Numbered from the stretch's first letter, positions 44,431 to 53,597 are shown. The stretch: 64,000 nucleotides of DNA from Pseudomonas asplenii (GCF_001293465.1 NZ_JSYZ01000019.1:291247-355246), one strand, 5' to 3'. Notes: generated by a model not told the origin, from the letters alone. A program made the numbers and translations.

Positions 44431-45186
44431 ATGAACTGGACTTGGTTTCATAAGCTGGGCTCGCCCAAATGGTTTTATGGCATCAGCGGGCGCCTGCTGC
44501 CCTGGCTGAGCATCGCCGCCGTACTGCTGATCGGCAGCGGCGTGGTCTGGGGGCTGGCCTTCGCGCCTCCGGACTATCAGCAGGGCAACAGCTTTCGCAT
44601 CATCTACATCCATGTGCCGACGGCCATGCTCGCCCAGTCCTGCTATGTGATGCTGGCGGTCTGCGGGGTGGTGGGGCTGGTGTGGAAGATGAAACTGGCC
44701 GATGTCGCCCTGCAGTGCGCGGCACCCATCGGTGCCTGGATGACCGCCGTGGCGCTGGTCACCGGCGCCATCTGGGGCAAGCCGACCTGGGGCGCCTGGT
44801 GGGTGTGGGACGCGCGCCTGACCTCGATGCTGATCCTGCTGTTCCTCTATTTCGGCCTGATCGCCCTGGGCAACGCCATCACCAACCGTGACAGCGCGGC
44901 CAAGGCCTGTGCGGTGCTGGCGATCGTCGGCGTGATCAACATCCCGATCATCAAGTACTCGGTGGAGTGGTGGAACACCCTGCACCAGGGCGCGACCTTC
45001 ACCCTGACCGAGAAGCCGGCGATGCCGGTGGAAATGTGGCTGCCGCTGCTGCTGACCGTGCTCGGTTTCTACTGCTTTTTCGGTGCCGTGGTGCTGCTGC
45101 GCATGCGCCTTGAAGTGCTCAAGCGCGAGGCCCGGGCCAGTTGGGTCAAGGCCGAGGTCCTGAACGAACTGGAGGCGGCCCGATGA
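44431..45186 (+). CDS. ccmC: Heme handling protein CcmC
   Basis: 251 residues from ATG 44431. Six transmembrane helices and the periplasmic Trp-rich heme-binding motif WGAWWVWDARLTS; flanking His in IHVPTA and TLHQGATF are the usual heme ligands. Loads heme on CcmE. Overlaps ccmD. Confidence 0.96.
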   Translation: MNWTWFHKLGSPKWFYGISGRLLPWLSIAAVLLIGSGVVWGLAFAPPDYQQGNSFRIIYIHVPTAMLAQSCYVMLAVCGVVGLVWKMKLADVALQCAAPIGAWMTAVALVTGAIWGKPTWGAWWVWDARLTSMLILLFLYFGLIALGNAITNRDSAAKACAVLAIVGVINIPIIKYSVEWWNTLHQGATFTLTEKPAMPVEMWLPLLLTVLGFYCFFGAVVLLRMRLEVLKREARASWVKAEVLNELEAAR

Positions 45187-45359
45187 GTTTTACTTCATTC
45201 GGCGATTTTCTCGCCATGGGTCATCACGGCCTGTACGTCTGGTCGGCCTATGGCATCTGCCTGGCGGTCCTGCTCATCAACGTCGCCTCGCCGCTGCTCG
45301 CCCGTCGGCGTTACCTGCAACAGGAGGCGCGTCGTCTGCGCCGGGAGAAGAGTCAGTGA
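45183..45359 (+). CDS. ccmD: Heme exporter small subunit CcmD
   Basis: 58 residues from ATG 45183. One transmembrane helix (about 16-40, HHGLYVWSAYGICLAVLLIN) and a basic cytoplasmic tail. Needed for holo-CcmE release from CcmABCD. Overlaps ccmC and ccmE by 4 nt each. Confidence 0.94.
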   Translation: MSFTSFGDFLAMGHHGLYVWSAYGICLAVLLINVASPLLARRRYLQQEARRLRREKSQ

Positions 45360-45811
45360 ACCCGCTGCGCAAGAAACGTCTGATCATCATCCTGGCGATC
45401 CTGGTCGGGGTCGGTGCCGCCGTCGGCCTGGCCCTGAGTGCGCTGCAGGAAAACATCAACCTGTTCTACACCCCGACCCAGATCGCCAATGGCGAAGCAC
45501 CGCTGGATACCCGCATCCGCGCCGGCGGCATGGTGGAGAAAGGTTCGCTGGTGCGTTCCAGCGACTCGCTGGACGTGAAATTCGTCGTCACCGATTTCAA
45601 CAAGTCGGTGACCATCAGCTACCGCGGCATTCTCCCCGACCTGTTCCGCGAAGGGCAGGGTATCGTCGCCCTCGGCAAGCTGAACGCCCAGGGCGTGGTG
45701 GTGGCCGACGAGGTGCTGGCCAAGCACGATGAGAAATACATGCCGCCGGAAGTGACCAAGGCACTCAAGGACAGCGGCCAGGCCGCCCCGACGCCTGCGA
45801 AGGAGGGTTGA
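45356..45811 (+). CDS. ccmE: Periplasmic heme chaperone CcmE
   Basis: 151 residues from GTG 45356. N-terminal anchor about 8-29, OB-fold periplasmic domain, covalent heme-binding His124 in LAKHDEKYMPPE with Tyr128. The flexible C-terminus is Ala/Pro-rich. Confidence 0.96.
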   Translation: MNPLRKKRLIIILAILVGVGAAVGLALSALQENINLFYTPTQIANGEAPLDTRIRAGGMVEKGSLVRSSDSLDVKFVVTDFNKSVTISYRGILPDLFREGQGIVALGKLNAQGVVVADEVLAKHDEKYMPPEVTKALKDSGQAAPTPAKEG

Positions 45812-45813
45812 TC

Positions 45814-47787
45814 ATGATTCCCGAGCTTGGCCACCTGGCCATGATCCTGGCGCTGTGCTTTGCCCTCGTGCAGGCCAGCGTCCCGCTGCTCGGCGCCTGG
45901 CGTGGCGACCGCCTGTGGATGAGCCTGGCGCAGCCGGCGGCCTGGGGGCAGTTCGCCTTTCTCGCCTTCGCCTTCGGCGTGCTGACCTACGCGTTCATGA
46001 CCGACGACTTCTCCGTCGGCTATGTCGCCAACAACTCCAACAGCGCCTTGCCCTGGTACTACAAGTTCAGTGCCGTGTGGGGCGCCCACGAAGGGTCGCT
46101 GCTGCTCTGGGCGCTGATCCTCGGTGGCTGGACCTTCGCCGTGTCGGTGCTCTCGCGGCAACTGCCGCAGGCGATGCTGGCGCGGGTGCTGGCGGTGATG
46201 GGCATGATCAGTTCCGGCTTCCTGCTGTTCCTGATCCTCACCTCCAACCCGTTCTCGCGCATCCTGCCGCAGATTCCGGCGGACGGTCGCGACCTCAACC
46301 CGCTGTTGCAGGACATCGGCCTGATCGTCCATCCGCCGATGCTGTACATGGGCTATGTCGGGTTCTCCGTGGCCTTCGCCTTCGCCATCGCCGCGTTGCT
46401 CGGCGGCCGCCTCGACGCGGCCTGGGCGCGCTGGTCGCGGCCGTGGACCATTGTCGCCTGGGCCTTCCTCGGCCTCGGCATCACCCTGGGCTCCTGGTGG
46501 GCCTACTACGAGCTTGGCTGGGGTGGGTGGTGGTTCTGGGACCCGGTGGAAAACGCCTCGTTCATGCCCTGGCTGGTCGGCACGGCGCTGATCCACTCGC
46601 TGGCGGTCACGGAAAAGCGCGGCGTGTTCAAGAGCTGGACGGTGCTGCTGGCCATTGCCGCATTCTCCCTCAGCCTGCTGGGGACCTTCCTGGTCCGCTC
46701 GGGTGTGCTGACCTCGGTGCACGCGTTCGCTTCCGACCCGGCCCGTGGGGTGTTCATCCTGATCTTCCTGCTGTTCGTGGTCGGCGGTTCGCTGACGCTG
46801 TTCGCCCTGCGTGCGCCGGTGGTGAAGAGTCATGTCGGCTTCGGCCTGTGGTCCCGCGAAACGCTGCTGCTGGCCAACAACCTGGTGCTGGTGGTGGCTG
46901 CCTCGATGATCCTGCTGGGGACCCTGTATCCGCTGGTGCTCGATGCCTTGAGCGGCGCCAAGCTGTCGGTGGGGCCGCCATACTTCAATGCGCTGTTCAT
47001 CCCGCTGATGGCGGTGCTGATGGCGGTGCTGGCGGTGGGGGTGCTGGTGCGCTGGAAAGACACCCCGGTGAAATGGCTGGTGGGCATGCTGACCCCGGTC
47101 CTGCTCGGCAGCGTGGCGCTGGCGGCGGTGGCCGGCCTGGTCTACGGCGATTTCAACTGGGCGGTGCTGGCGACCTTCCTGCTGGCGGCCTGGGTGGTGC
47201 TGGCGGGGGTGCGCGACATTCTCGACAAGACCCGTCACAAGGGCCTGTTCAAGGGCCTGCCGAGCCTGACCCGCAGCTACTGGGGCATGCATCTGGCGCA
47301 CCTGGGCATCGCCGTCTGCGCCCTCGGCGTGGTGCTGTCGAGCCAGGAGAGCGCCGAGCGCGACCTGCGCCTGGCGCCGGGTGAAGCCATGGAGCTGGCC
47401 GGTTATCAGTTCGTCTTCGAAGGCGCCAGGCACTTCGAGGGGCCGAACTTCACCTCGGACAAGGGCACCATCCGGGTGCTCGACAAGGGCCGGGAGGTGG
47501 CCGTGCTGCACCCCGAGAAACGTCTCTACACCGTGCAGCAATCGATGATGACCGAAGCCGGCATCGATGCCGGTTTCACCCGTGACCTCTACGTCGCCCT
47601 CGGCGAGCCGCTGGGCGATGGTGCCTGGGCGGTGCGGGTGCACGTCAAGCCGTTCGTGCGCTGGATCTGGTTCGGTGGCCTGCTGACCGCCCTCGGTGGT
47701 GCGCTGGCGGCGCTGGACCGGCGTTACCGGCTCAAGGTCAAGAGCCGGGTCAGGGAAGCATTGGGCATGAGCGGAGCGACTGCATGA
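45814..47787 (+). CDS. ccmF: Cytochrome c heme lyase subunit CcmF
   Basis: 657 residues from ATG 45814, 6 nt after GGAGGG. About 15 transmembrane helices and the WWD motif WGGWWFWDPVENASFMPW. Final attachment of heme to apocytochrome c together with CcmH and CcmI. Overlaps ccmG. Confidence 0.97.
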   Translation: MIPELGHLAMILALCFALVQASVPLLGAWRGDRLWMSLAQPAAWGQFAFLAFAFGVLTYAFMTDDFSVGYVANNSNSALPWYYKFSAVWGAHEGSLLLWALILGGWTFAVSVLSRQLPQAMLARVLAVMGMISSGFLLFLILTSNPFSRILPQIPADGRDLNPLLQDIGLIVHPPMLYMGYVGFSVAFAFAIAALLGGRLDAAWARWSRPWTIVAWAFLGLGITLGSWWAYYELGWGGWWFWDPVENASFMPWLVGTALIHSLAVTEKRGVFKSWTVLLAIAAFSLSLLGTFLVRSGVLTSVHAFASDPARGVFILIFLLFVVGGSLTLFALRAPVVKSHVGFGLWSRETLLLANNLVLVVAASMILLGTLYPLVLDALSGAKLSVGPPYFNALFIPLMAVLMAVLAVGVLVRWKDTPVKWLVGMLTPVLLGSVALAAVAGLVYGDFNWAVLATFLLAAWVVLAGVRDILDKTRHKGLFKGLPSLTRSYWGMHLAHLGIAVCALGVVLSSQESAERDLRLAPGEAMELAGYQFVFEGARHFEGPNFTSDKGTIRVLDKGREVAVLHPEKRLYTVQQSMMTEAGIDAGFTRDLYVALGEPLGDGAWAVRVHVKPFVRWIWFGGLLTALGGALAALDRRYRLKVKSRVREALGMSGATA

Positions 47788-48320
47788 AGCGTTGGATAAT
47801 GGTAGTGCCACTGGCCGTGTTCCTGGTGGTGGCGGTGTTCCTGTATCGCGGGTTGTACCTGGACCCGGCCGAGTTGCCATCGGCGATGATCGGCAAGCCG
47901 TTCCCGGCGTTCTCCCTGCCCGATGTGCAGGGCGGGAAGACCCTGACCCAGCTCGATCTGCATGGCCAGCCGGCGCTGGTCAACGTCTGGGGCACCTGGT
48001 GTATCTCCTGTCGGGTCGAGCACCCGGTGCTGAACAAGCTGGCGCAGCAGGGCGTGCGGATCTACGGGGTGAACTACAAGGACGACAACGCCGAGGCGCT
48101 GAAGTGGCTGAAGGACTTCCACAATCCTTACCAGCTGGATATCCGTGACGAGCAGGGCAGCCTGGGCCTGGACCTGGGCGTGTACGGCGCACCGGAGACC
48201 TTCTTCATCGATGCCAAGGGTGTGATCCGCCACAAGTATGTCGGGGTGATCGACGAAGTGGTCTGGCGCGAGCAACTGGCGCCGGTGTACCAGGCACTGG
48301 TGGACGAGGCGCGACCATGA
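47784..48320 (+). CDS. ccmG: Thiol-disulfide oxidoreductase CcmG/DsbE
   Basis: 178 residues. N-terminal membrane anchor (about 3-20), thioredoxin fold with active site WGTWCISCRVEHP. Reduces apocytochrome or CcmH cysteines in the periplasm. Overlaps ccmF and ccmH. Confidence 0.95.
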   Translation: MKRWIMVVPLAVFLVVAVFLYRGLYLDPAELPSAMIGKPFPAFSLPDVQGGKTLTQLDLHGQPALVNVWGTWCISCRVEHPVLNKLAQQGVRIYGVNYKDDNAEALKWLKDFHNPYQLDIRDEQGSLGLDLGVYGAPETFFIDAKGVIRHKYVGVIDEVVWREQLAPVYQALVDEARP

Positions 48321-48787
48321 AGCGTTGGCTGGCCGCCGTGGCCCTGGGCCTGACCCTGACCGGCGTGGCCCACGCCGCCATCGACACCTACGAGTTCGCC
48401 AACGAGGCCGAGCGCGAGCGTTTCCGCGACCTGACCAAGGAACTGCGCTGCCCCAAGTGCCAGAACCAGGACATCGCCGACTCCAACGCGCCGATTGCCG
48501 CCGACCTGCGCCGGGAGATTTTCCGCATGCTCGGTGAGGGCAAGGACAATCAGCAGATCATCGACTTCATGGTCGATCGGTATGGCGACTTCGTCCGCTA
48601 CAAGCCGGCCCTGACCGGCAAGACCGCGCTGCTCTGGTTCGGCCCGGCCGGGCTGCTGCTGGGGGGCCTGGTCGTGATCGCCGTGATCGTCCGCCGGCGC
48701 CGCGCCCAGCGCAGCGAAACCCCGGACGTGCTTTCCGCCGAGGAGCGCGAGCGCCTCGACCACCTGCTGGATAAGAACCGCGAATGA
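48317..48787 (+). CDS. ccmH: Apocytochrome c thiol reductase CcmH
   Basis: 156 residues. Signal peptide 1-20 (ends AHA), active motif LRCPKC with Cys45 and Cys48, C-terminal transmembrane helix (about 102-122). Short CcmH of the type paired with a separate CcmI. Overlaps ccmI. Confidence 0.95.
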   Translation: MKRWLAAVALGLTLTGVAHAAIDTYEFANEAERERFRDLTKELRCPKCQNQDIADSNAPIAADLRREIFRMLGEGKDNQQIIDFMVDRYGDFVRYKPALTGKTALLWFGPAGLLLGGLVVIAVIVRRRRAQRSETPDVLSAEERERLDHLLDKNRE

Positions 48788-49992
48788 TTGATTTCTGGCT
48801 TGCTACCGGTCTGTTGTTACTGATTGCCCTGAGTTTCCTGCTGATCCCCATCCTGCGCGATCGCCGCGTCCGCCAGGAAGAGGATCGCACCGCGCTGAAC
48901 GTGGCGTTGTACCAGGAGCGTGTGGCTGAGCTGCAGGCGCAGCGCGACGACGGCGTACTGACGCTCGAACAGATGGACAGTGCCCGTGCCGAGGCGGCTC
49001 GCGAGTTGCTGGCCGATACCGATGGCCTGGCCCCGGCGCCGGTTTCGCGGCTGGGCAGGCCGCTGCCGTTGCTGGCGGCGCTGCTGGTGCCGGTGCTCGG
49101 GCTGGTGCTGTACCTGCACTTCGGTGCCAGTGACAAGGTCGAACTGACCCGCGAATTCGCCCAGGCCCCGCAATCGATGGAAGACATGACCCGCCGCCTG
49201 GAGCGTGCGGTCGCCGCCCAGCCGGACTCGGCCGAAGGCCTGTACTTCCTGGGGCGGGCGTACATGGCCCAGGACCGGCCGGCGGACGCGGCGAACCTCT
49301 TCGAACGTACCGTCAAGCTCGCCGGGCGCCAGCCCGAGTTGCTCGGGCAGTGGGCGCAGGCGCGCTACTTCGCCGATGGCAAGCGCTGGTCGCCGCTGCT
49401 CCAGGCGTTGACCGACGAGGCGCTGAAGGCCGATCCCAACGAAGTCACCAGCCTCGGCCTGCTCGGGATCGCCGCCTTCGAGGGCGAGCGTTACCAGGAG
49501 GCGATTGATCACTGGAAGCGCCTGCTGGTGCAACTGCCGGCGCAGGATCCGTCCCGCGCCGCCTTGCAGGGCGGGATCGACCGGGCGACCGAGAAGCTGC
49601 TCGCCAGTGGCGGCAAGGTTGCCGCGGCGCCTGCCGCCGCGGTCGGAAAGGGCGCGCTGCTCAAGGTGCGTGTCGACCTGGCGGCGCAGCTCAAGGCCAA
49701 GGTCCAGCCGGGCGACAGCGTGTTCGTCTTCGCCCGTGCCACCCAGGGGCCGCCGGCACCGCTGGCGGCCAAGCGCCTGACGGTGGCCGACCTGCCGGCC
49801 ACGGTGGAGCTGGGCGATGCCGACGCAATGATGCCGCAATTGAAACTGTCGAACTTTCCTGAAGTCCAACTGGTTGCACGGATCTCCCGCGCCGGCCAGC
49901 CGACGGCCGGCGAGTGGATCGGACGTAGCCAGCCCCTGGCCAGCAGTACCGCCGCGCAACAGAACCTGACCATCGACAGCCCGGACAAATAG
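48784..49992 (+). CDS. ccmI: Apocytochrome c chaperone CcmI
   Basis: 402 residues. Two transmembrane helices (about 3-22 and 95-117) and a periplasmic TPR region (about 130-270, PDSAEGLYFLGRAYMAQ). It holds the C-terminal helix of apocytochromes. Last ccm gene, 10 nt before a lipoprotein gene. Confidence 0.93.
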   Translation: MIDFWLATGLLLLIALSFLLIPILRDRRVRQEEDRTALNVALYQERVAELQAQRDDGVLTLEQMDSARAEAARELLADTDGLAPAPVSRLGRPLPLLAALLVPVLGLVLYLHFGASDKVELTREFAQAPQSMEDMTRRLERAVAAQPDSAEGLYFLGRAYMAQDRPADAANLFERTVKLAGRQPELLGQWAQARYFADGKRWSPLLQALTDEALKADPNEVTSLGLLGIAAFEGERYQEAIDHWKRLLVQLPAQDPSRAALQGGIDRATEKLLASGGKVAAAPAAAVGKGALLKVRVDLAAQLKAKVQPGDSVFVFARATQGPPAPLAAKRLTVADLPATVELGDADAMMPQLKLSNFPEVQLVARISRAGQPTAGEWIGRSQPLASSTAAQQNLTIDSPDK

Positions 49993-50002
49993 AGAACCCG
50001 CC

Positions 50003-50398
50003 ATGACCGCCATCGCTCGCCTCACCCTGTTAACGCTGGTCCTGGGGTTGAGCGCCTGTACGGTCCAGCGCCCGTCGGCACCGACGGGCCCGACGATCCC
50101 GCCGTCCGTTCCGACGACCAAGCCCTATCCCCCGGCAACACCGGGCAAGCCGATTCCGGCGACCAAGCCGCGTCCGAGCACTTCGGCGACCTTTGCCCCA
50201 CCGCCTGGCGGTCGCAGCCACTGGGACGGGCAGATGGGCGTGTACGTGCTCGACAACCAGCCCAACACTTTCTATCGCCAGCGCACCTACTATCGCTGGG
50301 ACAACGGCTGGAGCCGTTCGATCAGCCCCAACGGGCCCTGGGAAGAAACCGACATCCACGGCGTGCCGCCGGGGTTGGGCAAGCAGTTCGCGCAGTAA
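50003..50398 (+). CDS. Small predicted lipoprotein
   Basis: 131 residues. Signal with lipobox LSAC (Cys19), then a Pro/Thr-rich stretch (22-70) and a Trp/Tyr-rich end (TFYRQRTYYRWDNGW). It is probably outer-membrane anchored, since residue +2 is Thr rather than Asp. Co-directional with ccmI by 10 nt, but unlike known Ccm proteins; role unknown. Confidence 0.8.
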   Translation: MTAIARLTLLTLVLGLSACTVQRPSAPTGPTIPPSVPTTKPYPPATPGKPIPATKPRPSTSATFAPPPGGRSHWDGQMGVYVLDNQPNTFYRQRTYYRWDNGWSRSISPNGPWEETDIHGVPPGLGKQFAQ

Positions 50399-50449
50399 CC
50401 TCTAGGCGCCCGGCGCCTGCAAGGCGTACACGTTCTGCGTCACAAGAGC

Positions 50450-50495
50450 GGACGCCGAGCGTCCAGAGAGGTATTCCCACGCGGAGCGTGGGAAT
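50450..50495. repeat. Two tandem short-loop hairpins (Pseudomonas intergenic repeat)
   Basis: GGACGC-CGA-GCGTCC (50450-50464) is followed by ATTCCCACGC-GGA-GCGTGGGAAT (50473-50495), both with perfect arms and 3-nt loops. It lies between convergent genes. The second hairpin matches a repeat I recognise from fluorescent pseudomonads; it may also end both transcripts. Confidence 0.8.
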
Positions 50496-50516
50496 GCTCG
50501 GGGGGCGGGGTATTAC

Positions 50517-51512
50517 TTACTTGCCATAGATCTGGTCGAACACGCCACCGTCATTGAAGTGGGTCTTCTGCACCGTGCGCCAGTCGCCGAAGGTCTTCTC
50601 CACCGAGAGGAAGTCGACTTTCGGGAAGCGGTCGGTGAACTTCGCCAGTACCTTCGGATCACGCGGACGCAGGTAGTTCGCCGCAGCGATTTCCTGGCCT
50701 TCCGGTGACCACAGGTACTTCAGGTATTCCTCGGCCGCCGCACGGCTGCCTTTCTTGTCCACCACCTTGTCGACCACGCTCACCGGCGGCTCGGCCTCGG
50801 CGGAAACGCTCGGGTAGATGACTTCGAACTGGTCGCGACCGAACTCGCGGGCAATCATTTCCGCTTCGTTCTCGAAGGTCACCAGCACGTCGCCGATCTG
50901 GTTGGTCATGAAGGTGGTGGTGGCGGCACGGCCACCGGTATCCAGCACCGGCACCTGCTTGAACAGCTTGCCGACGAAGTCCCTGGCCTTGTTCTCGTCG
51001 CCGCCGTTCTTCAGCACATAGCCCCATGCCGACAGGTAGGTGTAGCGACCGTTACCCGAGGTCTTGGGGTTCGGCACGACCACTTGCACGCCTTCCTTGA
51101 GCAGGTCCGGCCAGTCCTTCAATGCCTTCGGATTGCCCTTGCGCACAATGAACACGGTGGCCGAGGTGAACGGCGCACTGTTGTTCGGCAGACGGGTGAC
51201 CCAGTTCTCCGGTACCAGCTTGCCGTTGTCCGCCAGGGCGTTGATGTCGGTCGCCATGTTCATGGTGATCACATCCGCCGGCAGGCCGTCGATCACGGCA
51301 CGCGCCTGTTTGCTGGAGCCGCCGAAGGACATCTGCACGGTGACGTTTTCGTTGTGCTCGGCCTGCCAGTGCTTCTGGAAGGCGCTGTTATAGTCCTTGT
51401 AGAAGTCCCGCATCACATCGTAGGACACGTTCAGCAGGGTCGGGGCGGCCTGGGCGATGCCACCGAAGGCCAGGCCAGCGGCCAGGAGCGAGGCGCCAAA
51501 GAGTTTTTTCAC
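50517..51512 (-). CDS. sbp: Periplasmic sulfate-binding protein
   Basis: 331 residues from GTG 51512, spaced 6 nt after AAGGAA; the longer frame lacks a signal peptide. Signal peptide ends near GIAQA. Sulfate-binding family features: LLNVSYDVMRDFYKDYN, QMSFGGSSKQARAVIDGLPAD, KTSGNGRYTYLSAWGY. No cysTWA permease genes are adjacent. A -10-like TATAGT (complement of 51558-51563) lacks a good -35, which suits CysB-type activation. Confidence 0.93.
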   Translation of the reverse strand: MKKLFGASLLAAGLAFGGIAQAAPTLLNVSYDVMRDFYKDYNSAFQKHWQAEHNENVTVQMSFGGSSKQARAVIDGLPADVITMNMATDINALADNGKLVPENWVTRLPNNSAPFTSATVFIVRKGNPKALKDWPDLLKEGVQVVVPNPKTSGNGRYTYLSAWGYVLKNGGDENKARDFVGKLFKQVPVLDTGGRAATTTFMTNQIGDVLVTFENEAEMIAREFGRDQFEVIYPSVSAEAEPPVSVVDKVVDKKGSRAAAEEYLKYLWSPEGQEIAAANYLRPRDPKVLAKFTDRFPKVDFLSVEKTFGDWRTVQKTHFNDGGVFDQIYGK

Positions 51513-51604
51513 TGCGCATTCCTTGTTCGGGTCAGAGAGAGGGCAATTTGCCAGCAACTATAACGGCGAGCGCATAGTCGCTAAAAGATTAAAAAGTACT
51601 TTGC

Positions 51605-52429
51605 TTATTCCAGCTTCTTGAACAACGCATTGCCGCAACGGGAGCAGAAGGCCGCCGCGGGTTCATGGCTGTCCTTGCGACACACCGGGCACGCATGCTT
51701 GAGCTGTTCGCCGCGCAGGGCCGTGGCCAGTTCGGCGGTGAAGATCCCGGTGGGCACGGCGATGATCGAGTAACCGGTGATCATCACCAGCGACGAAATG
51801 ATCTGCCCCAGCACGGTCCTGGGCACGATATCGCCATAGCCGACCGTGGTCAGGGTGACGATCGCCCAGTAGATGCCCTTGGGGATGCTGGTGAAGCCGT
51901 GCTCGGGGCCTTCGATCACATACATCAGGGTACCGAACACGGTCACCAGGGTGCACACGCCGAACAGGAACACCAGGATCTTCTGCTTGCTGCCGCGCAG
52001 CGCGTCGAGCAGGTAGTGGGCCTGCCTGAGATAGGGTGCGAGCTTGAGCACGCGGAAGATCCGCAGCATGCGGATGATGCGGATGATCAGCAGGTACTGC
52101 GCATCGCTGTAGTACAGCGCGAGGATCCCCGGCACGATCGCCAGCAGGTCGACCAGTCCATAGAAGCTGAAGGCATAGCGCAGCGGCCGTGGCGAGCAGT
52201 TGAGGCGCACCAGGTACTCGGCGGCGAAGATCAGCGTGAAGCCCCATTCGATCCCGGCGAGGAGGCCGGCGTAGTTCTGGTGGATGTTCTCGATGCTGTC
52301 CAGGACCACCGTCACCAGGCTGGCGAGGATGATCAGCAGAAGGATCTTGTCGAAGCGCCTGCCGGCGACGGTATCGGTTTGAAAAATCATGACGTAGAGC
52401 CGTTGGCGCCAGTCGTTGTTGCTGTTCAT
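51605..52429 (-). CDS. Voltage-gated-type potassium channel with C-terminal zinc ribbon
   Basis: 274 residues from ATG 52429 (MNSNNDWRQRLYVMIF). Six transmembrane helices with an S4-like arginine ladder (LLIIRIIRMLRIFRVLKLAPY minus one residue overlaps 20) and selectivity filter TLTTVGYGD. The C-terminus has CPVC and CSRC, a four-Cys zinc ribbon. K+ is the expected ion; gating is unknown. Confidence 0.9.
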   Translation of the reverse strand: MNSNNDWRQRLYVMIFQTDTVAGRRFDKILLLIILASLVTVVLDSIENIHQNYAGLLAGIEWGFTLIFAAEYLVRLNCSPRPLRYAFSFYGLVDLLAIVPGILALYYSDAQYLLIIRIIRMLRIFRVLKLAPYLRQAHYLLDALRGSKQKILVFLFGVCTLVTVFGTLMYVIEGPEHGFTSIPKGIYWAIVTLTTVGYGDIVPRTVLGQIISSLVMITGYSIIAVPTGIFTAELATALRGEQLKHACPVCRKDSHEPAAAFCSRCGNALFKKLE

Positions 52430-52564
52430 GAGGTGTTGCCCAAGTGGTCGATGCCGCAAGGGTGGGGCAAGGGCGGGCAATCCGCAAGCCGGGACCGGCG
52501 TGGGTGCGTTACCGCGCACTACGGCGGCCCCAGGCCTTGCGTGCCGTCCCGGCTGTCGCCGTTT

Positions 52565-53443
52565 TCACAGGGGCGGACGCTGCATCCGCGCCACGGCCCG
52601 GCTCAGCCAGCAGGCGAGGATGAACGGTGCGGTCAGTGGCGACAGGCCCAGGCTGGCGAGGGCCGGTGTCAGCAGGATCGCCAGGAGCATGCCGCCCAGT
52701 GCCAGCCAGGGGCGGCGCTGCAATGGGCTCAGGGCCAGTCCGGCGAGGGCGGCGTTGTAGCCGTTCAGTCCCGCCAGGGCCGGGCTGGCTTCGCTGCAAA
52801 GGCCGAACACCAGTCCCATGCCACTGCCGAGCACTGCCCACAGCGCCGCCCGCCGGTTGGCCAGCAGCAAGCCGGTCAGTATCAGGCCGCCTGCCAGTGG
52901 CTCGTCGAGGAACATGATCTGCCCGAAACCCTTGGAGATCGCTTGCAGCAGCCTGGGCAGATCCGCTTCGGCCGGGGCTGCCTCTGGCGCAAGGTGCGTG
53001 CTGAACGCCAGCAGTGTCCAGCCGAGCAGGACAAAGGGCGCAGTATAGGTCGGCAGTCTCCTCGGCCAGTGGCGCACGAGTATCGCGCTCAGGCCGCCGG
53101 CGGCGATGATCAGCAGCGGCAACAGCGGTGAACAGGGGAGATGCAGGCCGATCAGCAGGCCCAGCAGGACGCCGTTGTAGCTGTACAGGCCGGCCTGGCG
53201 TTCGGCCTTGGGATAGCCACGGCGCTGGGCCGTGATCAGGCCGGCGAGACCACCGAGCAGGGCGCCGCCGAGCAGGCCCGGGGCGCCGCAGAGGATTGCC
53301 AGCAGGCAGAACAGGCCGCAGAGCGGATGGCGCTGGAGAACGATCTGACTGAAACCGTTGAACAGGGCGGTGGCCCAGTCGGGGCAGTCGCAGGTGGCCG
53401 GGCCGGGGGTGGCGAGGGTTTTGACTTTCTTGTCAGGCGTCAT
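52565..53443 (-). CDS. Urea transporter (UT/Yut family)
   Basis: 292 residues, about ten membrane segments in two homologous halves. The duplicated signature is visible as LPTYTAPFVLLGW and LSPLTAPFILACW, with YSYNGVLLGLL and LNGYNAALAGLAL. It facilitates diffusion of urea. No urease genes are next to it. The start overlaps the 3' end of the glycerate-kinase remnant. Confidence 0.88.
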   Translation of the reverse strand: MTPDKKVKTLATPGPATCDCPDWATALFNGFSQIVLQRHPLCGLFCLLAILCGAPGLLGGALLGGLAGLITAQRRGYPKAERQAGLYSYNGVLLGLLIGLHLPCSPLLPLLIIAAGGLSAILVRHWPRRLPTYTAPFVLLGWTLLAFSTHLAPEAAPAEADLPRLLQAISKGFGQIMFLDEPLAGGLILTGLLLANRRAALWAVLGSGMGLVFGLCSEASPALAGLNGYNAALAGLALSPLQRRPWLALGGMLLAILLTPALASLGLSPLTAPFILACWLSRAVARMQRPPL

Positions 53444-53597
53444 GTGCAGTGCGCCCCTGGCTCGCGCTGTCGAAAATCAGGATGGCGCGCAGGTCGTTGA
53501 CGTTGGTTCGGGTCGGCTCGGTGACGACCAGCGCGTCCAGCGCGGCGAAGGCCGTGGCAAACAACTGACGCAGGAATTCTTGCGGATCGACCGACAT
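53433..53597 (-). pseudogene. ttuD: Internally deleted hydroxypyruvate reductase/glycerate kinase (ttuD-type) remnant
   Basis: A 54-codon frame from ATG 53597. The first 19 residues (MSVDPQEFLRQLFATAFAA) match the N-terminus, and LVVTEPTRTNVNDLRAILI matches the C-terminus, of the MOFRL-type enzyme normally encoded after gcl-hyi-glxR. About 370 central residues are missing and the frame is intact through the junction, so it looks like a clean deletion. It cannot encode an active enzyme. Confidence 0.78.

Noticed and set aside
45619..47880. 753-codon minus-strand frame opposite ccmF
   Set aside because: No recognisable domain; produced by third-position GC bias of ccmF.
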